Source: Pseudomonadota bacterium (GTDB lineage Bacteria; BMS3Abin14). From it: a DNA stretch of 5,325 bases. Below are positions 1-5,325 of this stretch, one piece after another. A model generated the notes under the pieces. That model did not search any database. It was not told the DNA's origin and worked only from the letters and a program-made list of their open reading frames with translations. A program made the translations under genes and the position numbers. Each line of letters begins with the position of its first letter. Position 1 is the first letter of the stretch. Location of the stretch: contig JAFGWO010000117.1 in NCBI GenBank assembly GCA_016937135.1, forward strand, positions 1-5,325, written 5' to 3'.

Positions 1-326
1 ACCGGGACGAGGGGGATGCCCGTCGCGCAGGCAAGCCCTTTCGCGAAGGAAAGGCCCACGAGAAGGGAACCCACAAGCCCGGGTCCCGCGGTCACAGCCA
101 CAAGATCCAGATCCCGGATTCGCGCCCCGGCTTCCGTCAGGGCCCCGCGGACGATGGAATCGATGACCTCGAGATGCCTTCGGGAGGCCATTTCCGGCAC
201 GATTCCTCCGAAGGGCGAATGCAGGTTATCCTGACTGCCGACGATATTAGACAGGATTTCCCGCCCGTCCCGGACAACCGCGGCTGCGGTGTCATCGCAG
301 GATGTCTCTATTCCCAGGATCAGCAT
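1..326 (-). CDS. tsaD: tRNA N6-threonylcarbamoyladenosine (t6A) synthase catalytic subunit TsaD, N-terminal part (runs off left edge)
   Basis: The reverse strand from the ATG at 326 encodes 108 complete residues of TsaD (older names Gcp/YgjD). TsaD transfers the threonylcarbamoyl group from threonylcarbamoyl-AMP to A37 of ANN-decoding tRNAs, in the cytoplasm, with TsaB and TsaE. Visible ASKHA/Kae1 hallmarks are GIETSCDD at residues 5-12, the [14 protein letters not shown] block at 40-53, and the glycine-rich loop [11 protein letters not shown] at 81-91. The family is about 330-340 residues, so roughly two thirds, including the expected NHxxGH metal motif just past residue 109, lies outside the window. 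The start is the canonical one for the family. It lies 35 nt inside the end of the upstream deacetylase gene in another frame, which implies translational coupling. A weak GAGAG lies 11 nt upstream. No truncation or frameshift is visible in this part. Confidence 0.95.
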   Translation of the reverse strand, partial: MLILGIETSCDDTAAAVVRDGREILSNIVGSQDNLHSPFGGIVPEMASRRHLEVIDSIVRGALTEAGARIRDLDLVAVTAGPGLVGSLLVGLSFAKGLACATGIPLVP

Positions 327-1056
327 AGGCGATCAGGCTCTCGAGGTTTATCCAGTTGACTCCCCTTTCCCTGGCCCTGGCGGCGAGCCTCGGCAGGGCT
401 TCGGCGGTGGGGGAGTGGGGATGGCCGATGCCGATGGCCCAGCCATTCTCCAGAGCGCATTCGAGAAGTTCATCGATCCGGGCGTCGATGGCTTTGGCCT
501 CGGCCACATTATCCAGGAACACGCTTCTCTGGGCGGAGGGGACCCCCATTTCCCTCGCTACGGCAAGGGCCACGGTTCCCGGCGTCGTCCTGCTGTCGAT
601 AAAGAAAAGCCCTTTCTGTTTTACAAGGTCGAGGACCGTCTCCATGACCCTTTTATCGGCGGTTGCTCTGGATCCCATGTGGTTGTTGATTCCCGCGGCC
701 TCCGGGATCGAGGCCAGATCCTTTTCCAGGATGCGCCGGATCTCGTCCCGTGTGTGGGATGTGAGGACAGCGCCGGGCCCCGGATCCGTCCCCGGATATC
801 CCATCGGCTCCATCGGAAGATGGAGAAGCACTGTTTTGCCCGTTCTGGCGGCTTCCCTGGCCAGTTCCCCGGAATGGGGCAGCCCCGGCAGACAGGAGAG
901 GGCTACAGGGTGCGGCATCCGGATAAAGGGTCTGGCTGCCGCAAAGTTATGCCCAATATCGTCGATGATGACCGCGATGACCTTCCCCGGAAGGGCCGGC
1001 GCCGGGAGCGTCACTTCCCCTGTCTCCGGAGGGGGAGGCTGTAAGGTAGGACGCAT
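292..1056 (-). CDS. yibQ: Divergent polysaccharide deacetylase family protein (YibQ/DUF610), conservative ATG start
   Basis: This is a 254-residue protein of the YibQ (DUF610) divergent polysaccharide deacetylase family, a NodB-like beta/alpha-barrel fold predicted to act on envelope polysaccharide or peptidoglycan in the periplasm. No substrate is firmly established for the family. Conserved motifs, numbered from the ATG at 1056, are IIDDIGHN at 30-37, LLHLPMEP at 77-84, NNHMGSR at 124-130, DSRTTP at 154-159 and GHPH at 211-214; the Asp and His residues form the usual putative metal and active site. The ATG is the first normal start in the frame but is almost certainly not the true start: the same frame stays open upstream and encodes a basic segment and a membrane anchor, described in the separate 1057-1190 entry. 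The full protein would be about 296 residues. It follows the S41 protease gene directly and its 3' end overlaps tsaD. In E. coli the yibQ gene lies next to envC, which fits the neighbourhood here. The family call is firm; the activity is predicted. Confidence 0.92.
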   Translation of the reverse strand: MRPTLQPPPPETGEVTLPAPALPGKVIAVIIDDIGHNFAAARPFIRMPHPVALSCLPGLPHSGELAREAARTGKTVLLHLPMEPMGYPGTDPGPGAVLTSHTRDEIRRILEKDLASIPEAAGINNHMGSRATADKRVMETVLDLVKQKGLFFIDSRTTPGTVALAVAREMGVPSAQRSVFLDNVAEAKAIDARIDELLECALENGWAIGIGHPHSPTAEALPRLAARARERGVNWINLESLIAYADPGNRDILR

Positions 1057-1190
1057 CAGGAAGAGAAGAAGGCCGGCCGCGACCGCGAGAAAGCCGATGA
1101 GGCCTATCCCCGCGCGCCAGGGAAATTTTTTGGACCCTTTCTTCCCGGTTTTTCGCCGCCTTTTTGCTGACGGGGCGGTCAGGGCTTCAC
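1057..1190 (-). other. Probable missing N-terminus of the YibQ-family gene: basic segment plus membrane anchor without a standard start codon
   Basis: In frame with the deacetylase, the reverse strand from about 1182 to 1057 has no stop. It encodes LTAPSAKRRRKTGKKGSKK, then FPWRAG, then a hydrophobic run GIGLIGFLAVAAGLLLFL ending right before the ATG at 1056. This is a textbook positive-inside signal anchor and is typical of the family. No in-frame ATG, GTG or TTG occurs between the upstream stop (1210-1212) and 1056. Two readings are possible. One is a CTG start at 1182, four nt after the protease stop and preceded by GGGTGA. The other is a GTG at 1190-1188 that overlaps the protease stop as GTGA, with AGGGGA six nt upstream; it now reads GTG AAG CCC TGA, and one extra base in the C run (1182-1184) would join it to the deacetylase frame. 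The second would mean a one-base deletion, either real or an assembly error. That the segment is translated is likely; how it starts is not settled. Confidence 0.75.
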
Positions 1191-2518
1191 CCGCTTTCCC
1201 CTGCCTTTTTCAGGTCCTTGAAAAGATCGAGTCCCTTTAACAGGTCAAGGGCCCTTTGCAGCTGCGCATCCTGACCGGGGTCTTCGGGGATGATGTTCAC
1301 GACAGGGGTGGGTTCTGGTTCCCCGGAGAGGTCCTCTTTTTCCACCTGGTCGTTTTCCAGGTGGCCCTCAAGGTCCTTTTCCCGGGGGATCGCTCCAGCC
1401 ATTTCGCCTGCGGCATTGTTTACCACGATATCGGGCTGGATCCCCGTTGCCTGGATGGAACGCCCGCTGGGTGTGTAATATTTGGCCGTTGTCACCCGCA
1501 TTCCAGACCCGTCGTCCAGGCGGTAGATCGTCTGGACGGAGCCTTTTCCGAAGGTGGTGGTGCCGAGGATGATGGCCTTCCTGTAATCCTGAAGGGCACC
1601 GGCGACGATCTCCGAAGCGCTTGCCGATCCGCCATTGACCAGCACGGCAATGGGATACTCGGGTTCCGTCCCCGCCTTTTTCGCGTTGTAGGAGAAGTTC
1701 TGGTTCTCCAGCCTTCCCCTGGTCGTGACGATGGGGCCGGAATCGATGAAATAGTCCGCGATTTCGATGGCGGAAACAAGAAGGCCGCCGGGGTTGTTCC
1801 GAAGATCGATGACGAGCCCTTTCGAGAGGGAGCCCTTTTCCTTCCGGATTTTTTCCAGCCCCTCCTCGAACTCGGAGGCGGTGGTCTTCTGGAATTGCGC
1901 GATGCGGATGTAGCCGATGGTCTCGTCCACGTCCCTCACCTTGACGCTCTCTAGCGGGATGACATCCCGGGTCATGGTGAATTTCATGGGCTCGGAGCTT
2001 CCCTCCCTGATGACGCTGATGGTGACCTTGGTTCCTTTGGGCCCCCTCATGAGCTTGACCGCTTCCATCAGGGTCATGTTCTTGGTCGGCTTGTCCTCAA
2101 TCAGGAAGATCTGGTCCCCGGCCAGGATCCCGGCCCGGAAGGCGGGCGTGTCGTCAATGGGGGCGATGACCGTGAGGATCCCGTCACGGATCCCGATGGT
2201 GATCCCGATCCCCTGGAATTCACCCTCGGTGTCGATCTGCATCTCCTTGTACATGTCGGGATCCATGAATGAGCTGTGGGGATCCAGGGACTGGAGCATT
2301 CCCTCGATGGCGCCCCGGATCAGGTCATCGGGTTCCGGTTCCTCGACATAATTTTTCTGGACGATGGACAGGGCTTCGGAAAACAGCCTTATCTGGCCAT
2401 AGGTGGTGTCGTTGTAGGCCTGGGCGTCATTGACGGGAAGCCGGTTGTGAACGGTCAGGCCGACAAGGAGCAAGAGGGCAAGAAAAATTCCGGCCTTGAA
2501 ATATCTGGCGGGTCTCAT
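1187..2518 (-). CDS. ctpA: S41A family carboxyl-terminal processing protease (CtpA/Prc type)
   Basis: This 443-residue periplasmic serine protease cleaves proteins near their C-termini; family members in Gram-negatives control cell-wall hydrolase levels. A short basic start, a hydrophobic stretch at about 10-22 and an AQA ending at residue 34 fit a cleavable signal peptide. An N-terminal helical cap follows (about 40-95), then a PDZ domain (about 98-185, starting FQGIGITIG), then the S41 core. The catalytic Ser300 lies in GGSASASE (296-303), Lys325 in TFGKGSVQ and Gln329 four residues later. The Ser-Lys spacing of 25 matches the family, so the enzyme should be active. The core ends near YYTPSGRSIQATGIQPD (347-363), followed by an acidic, proline-containing tail and a final helix rich in Leu and Lys. 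The start is supported by a strong ribosome binding site. The gene sits between the EnvC-type gene and the deacetylase. In Pseudomonas a similar CtpA adjoins an envC-like gene and degrades M23 peptidases, which suggests but does not prove a comparable role here. Confidence 0.95.
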   Translation of the reverse strand: MRPARYFKAGIFLALLLLVGLTVHNRLPVNDAQAYNDTTYGQIRLFSEALSIVQKNYVEEPEPDDLIRGAIEGMLQSLDPHSSFMDPDMYKEMQIDTEGEFQGIGITIGIRDGILTVIAPIDDTPAFRAGILAGDQIFLIEDKPTKNMTLMEAVKLMRGPKGTKVTISVIREGSSEPMKFTMTRDVIPLESVKVRDVDETIGYIRIAQFQKTTASEFEEGLEKIRKEKGSLSKGLVIDLRNNPGGLLVSAIEIADYFIDSGPIVTTRGRLENQNFSYNAKKAGTEPEYPIAVLVNGGSASASEIVAGALQDYRKAIILGTTTFGKGSVQTIYRLDDGSGMRVTTAKYYTPSGRSIQATGIQPDIVVNNAAGEMAGAIPREKDLEGHLENDQVEKEDLSGEPEPTPVVNIIPEDPGQDAQLQRALDLLKGLDLFKDLKKAGESG

Positions 2519-2524
2519 TGGTAA

Positions 2525-2534
2525 CTCCTCCTCC
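2525..2534 (-). promoter_or_regulatory. Strong Shine-Dalgarno site of the S41 protease gene
   Basis: The reverse strand reads GGAGGAGGAG, followed by TTACCA and the ATG at 2518. This is by far the strongest ribosome binding site in the window. It occupies about half of the 21-nt spacer after the EnvC-type gene, the largest gap inside the operon. The protease is therefore the one gene here whose translation appears largely independent of its upstream neighbour. Confidence 0.85.
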
Positions 2535-2539
2535 GGGGA

Positions 2540-3685
2540 TCAACCTGCGAACCAGGGGTCGGGATCCACCGGTTTTCCATGGTGTCTTATCTCAAAATAA
2601 AGGCCTGCTCCCTCGAGGGACCCGCTGTCGCCGACAAGCCCTATTACCTGGTCCCCTTCAACTTCCTGTCCTGTCCGGGCTTTCAGTTCCCCGAGGTGGC
2701 CGTAGAGGGTATAATATCCCCCTCCGTGATCAACGATTATAATTCTTCCATACCCCCTTAGCCAGTCCGCGTAAAGGACTTTGCCCCCGTAGACGGACCG
2801 GACCGGGGTTCCCTCGGCCGACTGGATAGTAAGGCCGTTGGAAAGGGTGTAGGTATTGAACCGCTCGCTCCGGTTGGGCCCGAAAGGAATGATCACCCGG
2901 CCCGAAACGGGTCTTTTCAGGGATCCCTTGAGGGAGGAAAATGCGCTTTCCCCTGTCCGTGCTTCCCTTTCCAGGGCCTCGAGGATTTCTTTCAGATGGC
3001 GGGCCGACGCTTCCAGTTCACCAAGGAGCTGGGTGTTCCGGCTTTTCCGGTCTTTGACCTCGGAAAGGAGAAGGGTTTTTTCCTGTTTTTTCCTGGACAG
3101 GGACGAAAAGTTCGCCTCGAGCTCGCGGCGGGCATCGACAAGACGGGACCTGGCCGTCGTCAGCTCTTCCATCTGCTCCTTTTCCCTGCCAAACAGGTCG
3201 GTCGCCAGTTTGAAAAGTTCGGAATCGTGGCGGGCCAGTCTTCGCAGGTAATAGATCCGGTTCTGGAGGTCCTCCAGACCTGATGCACTCAGGATTACAT
3301 TTAGATAACTCACGTGTCCGGCTTTGTAAAGGGCGGTGGCCCGGGCAGAAAGCCTCGAGGCCGACTGTTCTCTTCTGGACCGGATTTCCCGGAGTTTTTT
3401 TTCCGAATTCCGGATTTTTTCGCCCAGGTCCTTCTCCTCTTTCTTCAGGCCTTTTATCCGGCTCCGCACCCGGGAGATCTCACGGTCCATCCCCTCGAGG
3501 TTGGCGAGGATGGATTGTTCCTGCTTTTCGGTCTTGTCGAGACGCTCCCGGGTGGTCCCGATCTTCTCCCGGATGGATTCGAGCTTCTCGCCGGCGCTCT
3601 GGCTGCTTTCCTCGCAAAGGGGGCCTTCCCCCGGGAAGAGGAGGCAGGAGAGAAGGACAAGGGTGAGGGCCCCCGCGCGCTTCAT
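2540..3685 (-). CDS. envC: EnvC-type murein hydrolase activator: coiled coil plus degenerate M23/LytM domain
   Basis: This 381-residue exported protein has an N-terminal signal (hydrophobic residues about 4-17), a long charged coiled coil (about 28-245, rich in Glu, Lys, Arg and Gln) and a C-terminal LytM/M23 domain (about 258-380). The LytM domain resembles EnvC: it has GTPVRSVYGGKVLYADWLRG (292-311) and ends LYFEIRHHGKPVDPDPW. The zinc ligands of active M23 peptidases are mostly gone. The HxGxD-type block reads SNGLTI (282-287), and the HLH of the HxHFE motif reads GLY (361-363); only the His of LYGH (330) remains. It is therefore expected to activate amidases, not to cut peptidoglycan. E. 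coli EnvC does this under control of the FtsX periplasmic loop, and ftsX lies immediately upstream here with an ATGA stop/start overlap. A GGGAAGG lies 8 nt before the start. LLSC at 11-14 could be a poor lipobox, so a lipoprotein form is a minor alternative. It is somewhat shorter than E. coli EnvC (about 420). Confidence 0.9.
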   Translation of the reverse strand: MKRAGALTLVLLSCLLFPGEGPLCEESSQSAGEKLESIREKIGTTRERLDKTEKQEQSILANLEGMDREISRVRSRIKGLKKEEKDLGEKIRNSEKKLREIRSRREQSASRLSARATALYKAGHVSYLNVILSASGLEDLQNRIYYLRRLARHDSELFKLATDLFGREKEQMEELTTARSRLVDARRELEANFSSLSRKKQEKTLLLSEVKDRKSRNTQLLGELEASARHLKEILEALEREARTGESAFSSLKGSLKRPVSGRVIIPFGPNRSERFNTYTLSNGLTIQSAEGTPVRSVYGGKVLYADWLRGYGRIIIVDHGGGYYTLYGHLGELKARTGQEVEGDQVIGLVGDSGSLEGAGLYFEIRHHGKPVDPDPWFAG

Positions 3686-4572
3686 CGGGAATGCCTTCCC
3701 ACCGAGGCAAGGCTGCCCAGGCCCCCTATGACCATGCCTCCCAGAAGGATGAGCCCGATCAGCGGATGGGGCAGGAACGACAGGGTGTCAAGGCGGAAGG
3801 TGCTCAGGAGGGCCGGGCCGGAACGCTGGACCAGGACTTGAAACAGGCCGAAAAGAAGGACCAGGGAAAGGACGGCCCCCGCAACTCCCTGAAGGATCCC
3901 TTCCACGAGGAACGGGATCCGGATAAACCCCTCCGTTGCCCCCACAAGGCGCATGATCTCCAGCTCATCCTTCCGGGCCATGACGGTGATCTTGATGGTG
4001 TTGGAGATGATGAACACGGCCGCAAGGGAAAGGGCAAGGCCAAGGGCAATGGACCCGATTTCGAGGATGGCAAGGACCTTGTCGAGCCGGTCGAGCCATT
4101 CCTTGCCGTAAACGATTTCCTCGACAAGGGGATCGTCTCCGATGGCGGCAAGGATGGAATTTACCCCCTCAATGCTCCTGTGTTCCGGAGAGGGGATGAT
4201 CCTCAGGCTGGCGGGGAGCGGGTTGCTCTCGAGACCCTCAAGGAGGTTCTGATTCCCGGCCAGCATGGCCCCTAAATCTTCCAGGGCCTGGTCCTTTGAG
4301 ATGAAGGCTACGGAATGAACCTCCGGCAGGGAGGCCATCCGGTCCTGGAAGGCGTCGACATCTTTCTGCGGAAAGCCGTCCCGCAGGTAGACCGTGAGGC
4401 GGACCTCCGTTTTGAATGTCGTGACGGCCTCCTTGAGATTGTGGGTCAACAGGAGATATCCCCCGACGAGGAAAAGGCAAACCGAGATAATGCCGACGGT
4501 GATGGAGCTGATAAGCCAGTTTTGCCGCAGGTTGGATAAAGCCCTGAGAATGGAGGCCGCGAGTTTGCTCAA
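3682..4572 (-). CDS. ftsX: Cell division protein FtsX (ABC transporter-like membrane subunit)
   Basis: FtsX is a 296-residue inner-membrane protein that pairs with FtsE at the divisome and passes ATPase-driven movement to peptidoglycan hydrolase activators. The sequence shows a short cytoplasmic N-terminus, TM1 at about 20-42, a large periplasmic domain (about 43-165) with the typical SNPLPASLRI segment at 116-125, TM2 at about 167-190, a cytoplasmic loop with ARKDELEIMRLVGATEGFIR (199-218, the coupling-helix region), TM3 at about 220-247 and TM4 at about 268-290. This is the four-helix FtsX layout at normal length. The start is TTG at 4572-4570, overlapping the ftsE stop as TTGA, with AGGGGG 7 nt upstream. 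The N-terminus beginning with MSKLAASILRAL and followed by a basic NLRQNW stretch fits the family, so this unusual start is well supported. The gene's stop overlaps the next gene's ATG. Confidence 0.96.
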   Translation of the reverse strand: MSKLAASILRALSNLRQNWLISSITVGIISVCLFLVGGYLLLTHNLKEAVTTFKTEVRLTVYLRDGFPQKDVDAFQDRMASLPEVHSVAFISKDQALEDLGAMLAGNQNLLEGLESNPLPASLRIIPSPEHRSIEGVNSILAAIGDDPLVEEIVYGKEWLDRLDKVLAILEIGSIALGLALSLAAVFIISNTIKITVMARKDELEIMRLVGATEGFIRIPFLVEGILQGVAGAVLSLVLLFGLFQVLVQRSGPALLSTFRLDTLSFLPHPLIGLILLGGMVIGGLGSLASVGRHSR

Positions 4573-5234
4573 GGGGCAACCCCCTGGGCGATGCGCCCTC
4601 CTTCCAGGTGGATCACCCTGCGGCCCATGGAACGGACCATCTCGAGGTTGTGCGTCGCCACCAGAACCGTCGTTCCCCTCGCGTTGACATCGGTGATGAC
4701 TTCCATGATCTTCATGGAAGCCTCATGGTCGAGGCCCCCCGTCGGTTCATCTGCCAGGAAGATGACAGGATCGTTGACAAGGGCCCTCGCAATGGCGACC
4801 CTCTGCTGTTCACCCCCCGAGAGGGTAAGGGGATTGGCCCTCATCTTGTGCTGGATGCCCAGCCTCTGGAGCATCAGCCAGACCCTCCGGCTGATATCCC
4901 TTTGGGGAAGGCTCAGGACCTCGAGGGAAAGGGCGACATTCTGGAAGACGTTCCGGTTCGGAAGGAGCTTGAAATCCTGGAAGACGATGCCTGTCTCGCG
5001 CCTTAGGGTATGGATCCTGGAAAAGGGGAGACGGGCGATGTTTCTTCCATGGACAAGGATCTGACCGTTGGTGGGGCGTTCTTCGGCAAACAGAAGCTTA
5101 AGGAGGGTGCTTTTTCCGGCTCCGCTGGCACCTGTCACGAAGACGAAGTCCCCTTTGGGGATGTGCAGGTTGATATCCTGAAGGGCCGGGACCTCCTTCT
5201 GGTACCATTTGCTGACATGAAAAAGCTGGATCAT
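4569..5234 (-). CDS. ftsE: Cell division ATP-binding protein FtsE
   Basis: FtsE is a 221-residue cytoplasmic ABC ATPase that forms a complex with FtsX and is recruited to the division ring. All nucleotide-binding motifs are intact: Walker A GASGAGKST at 35-43, Q-loop Gln86 in VFQDFKLL, signature LSGGEQQR at 138-145, Walker B ending in LADEP (Asp162, Glu163), D-loop GGLD at 166-169, and switch His195 in ATHNLEMV. The length and the lack of extra domains match FtsE (about 220 residues), and the identity is confirmed by ftsX directly downstream with a 4-nt overlap. The ATG at 5234 is the only sensible start: an in-frame TGA (5238-5240) lies just two codons upstream. No good Shine-Dalgarno precedes it, only GAG very close to the ATG, and a GC-rich inverted repeat ends nine nt before the start. 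The D-loop reads TGGLD where many FtsE proteins have TGNLD, a minor change. Confidence 0.97.
   Translation of the reverse strand: MIQLFHVSKWYQKEVPALQDINLHIPKGDFVFVTGASGAGKSTLLKLLFAEERPTNGQILVHGRNIARLPFSRIHTLRRETGIVFQDFKLLPNRNVFQNVALSLEVLSLPQRDISRRVWLMLQRLGIQHKMRANPLTLSGGEQQRVAIARALVNDPVIFLADEPTGGLDHEASMKIMEVITDVNARGTTVLVATHNLEMVRSMGRRVIHLEGGRIAQGVAP
4572..4585 (-). promoter_or_regulatory. Small hairpin covering the ftsX Shine-Dalgarno site
   Basis: The reverse strand reads AGGGG-GTTG-CCCCT, a perfect 5-bp stem with a 4-nt loop. The 5' arm contains most of the AGGGGG ribosome binding site for ftsX, and the 3' arm runs into the first base of the TTG start. The element sits inside the last codons of ftsE. 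Folding would hide the site; ribosomes finishing ftsE would open it, which would couple FtsX synthesis to FtsE synthesis. The inverted repeat is directly visible; the regulatory role is inference. Confidence 0.45.
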
Positions 5235-5243
5235 ATCTCAAGG

Positions 5244-5274
5244 GCGGCCTGAGGCGGTCTTGCCGCCGTGCCGC
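5244..5274 (-). promoter_or_regulatory. GC-rich two-part inverted repeat in the ftsE leader
   Basis: On the reverse strand an outer GCGGC/GCCGC pair (5270-5274 with 5244-5248) encloses an inner GGCGG/CCGCC pair (5263-5267 with 5253-5257) around a CAAGA loop. Small unpaired bulges, AC and TCAG, separate the two 5-bp stems. It fills most of the 50-nt gap between the upstream stop and ftsE. No T run follows, so it is not a standard intrinsic terminator. It may be an RNA structure affecting ftsE translation or mRNA processing, or chance in GC-rich DNA. Confidence 0.35.
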
Positions 5275-5284
5275 ATGGTATGCT

Positions 5285-5325
5285 TCAGTCGTTGTCCATC
5301 TCGGACGCGAGGTACTCGAGGATAA
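5285..5325 (-). CDS. C-terminal tail of an unidentified upstream gene (partial)
   Basis: The reverse strand entering at the right edge has one frame that reads ILEYLASEMDND and stops with TGA at 5285-5287, 50 nt before ftsE. The composition (an amphipathic helix with an acidic end) and the CTC-GAG coding of Leu-Glu, as in the neighbouring genes, look like a real protein end. Only 13 residues are visible, too few to name a family. It could belong to the same operon as ftsE, given the short gap and orientation. Confidence 0.4.
   Translation of the reverse strand, partial: ILEYLASEMDND

Noticed and set aside
1179..1190. Programmed frameshift at CCC TGA joining the GTG start to the deacetylase frame
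   Set aside because: Joining the frames needs a -1 shift, while CCC TGA-type sites favour +1, and the -1 position (GCC) does not pair with the same anticodon; a missing base or CTG start is simpler.
289..1240. Long plus-strand open frames opposite the deacetylase (251 and 294 residues)
   Set aside because: They are antisense to a gene with clear family motifs, are rich in Arg, Gly, Ser and Pro, and show no recognisable domain; they follow from GC-rich codon use on the other strand.
1256..1954. Plus-strand 232-residue frame opposite the S41 protease
   Set aside because: It is the complement of conserved protease sequence including the catalytic region and has no family features of its own.
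3070..3100. Two AAAAAAC heptamers (reverse strand) as frameshift sites in the EnvC-type gene
   Set aside because: Neither heptamer is in the X_XXY_YYZ phase needed for -1 slippage: the codons are AAA AAA CAG and GAA AAA ACC.
3691..4275. Plus-strand 194-residue highly charged frame opposite ftsX
   Set aside because: It mirrors ftsX membrane segments; the charged composition is what antisense reading of hydrophobic codons gives.
5244..5274. Intrinsic terminator for the gene upstream of ftsE
   Set aside because: The stems are GC-rich but interrupted, and no T tract follows in the transcribed direction, so a terminator call is not supported.
5235..5325. Sigma-70 promoter for ftsE
   Set aside because: I could not find a -35/-10 pair with acceptable sequence and spacing on the reverse strand in the short gap.
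1..5325. Mobile element, CRISPR, defence or other novel accessory system
   Set aside because: All DNA is accounted for by tightly packed, co-directional core genes; no long repeats, transposase, integrase or unknown large protein is present.

Overview
This 5.3 kb, GC-rich window is chromosomal core DNA from a diderm (Gram-negative-type) bacterium. Every real gene lies on the minus strand, so transcription runs from high to low coordinates. The gene order ftsE - ftsX - envC-like M23 gene - S41 protease (ctpA) - YibQ-family deacetylase - tsaD, together with the protein sequences, suggests a member of the former Deltaproteobacteria (Desulfobacterota/Desulfuromonadota-like). That placement is inference from remembered gene order; no marker in the window fixes the taxon. 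There is no mobile element, CRISPR array, tRNA or rRNA.

Layout in transcription order. At the right edge (5285-5325) there is a short C-terminal tail of an unidentified upstream gene. A 50-nt gap with a GC-rich two-part inverted repeat follows. Then come ftsE (ABC ATPase), ftsX (membrane partner, TTG start overlapping the ftsE stop as TTGA), and an EnvC-type coiled-coil/degenerate LytM protein (ATG overlapping the ftsX stop as ATGA). After 21 nt with a very strong ribosome binding site comes the periplasmic S41 carboxyl-terminal protease. Next is a YibQ-type divergent polysaccharide deacetylase whose true N-terminus lacks a normal start codon. Last is the 5' part of tsaD, which overlaps the deacetylase by 35 nt and runs off the left edge.

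How the genes fit together. In known systems FtsE ATP hydrolysis drives FtsX, whose periplasmic loop opens EnvC, and EnvC's degenerate LytM domain then activates periplasmic amidases for septal peptidoglycan splitting. Carboxyl-terminal proteases of the CtpA type control levels of cell-wall hydrolases and secreted proteins. YibQ-family proteins are predicted periplasmic polysaccharide or peptidoglycan modifiers that often sit next to envC. The window is therefore best read as a cell-envelope remodelling operon, with a universal tRNA-modification gene (tsaD, t6A synthesis) carried at its end.

I see no new biological system. The points worth checking are the missing start of the deacetylase (one-base deletion versus CTG start), a small hairpin over the ftsX ribosome binding site, the loss of metal ligands in the EnvC-type domain, and the close linkage of the division genes to tsaD.
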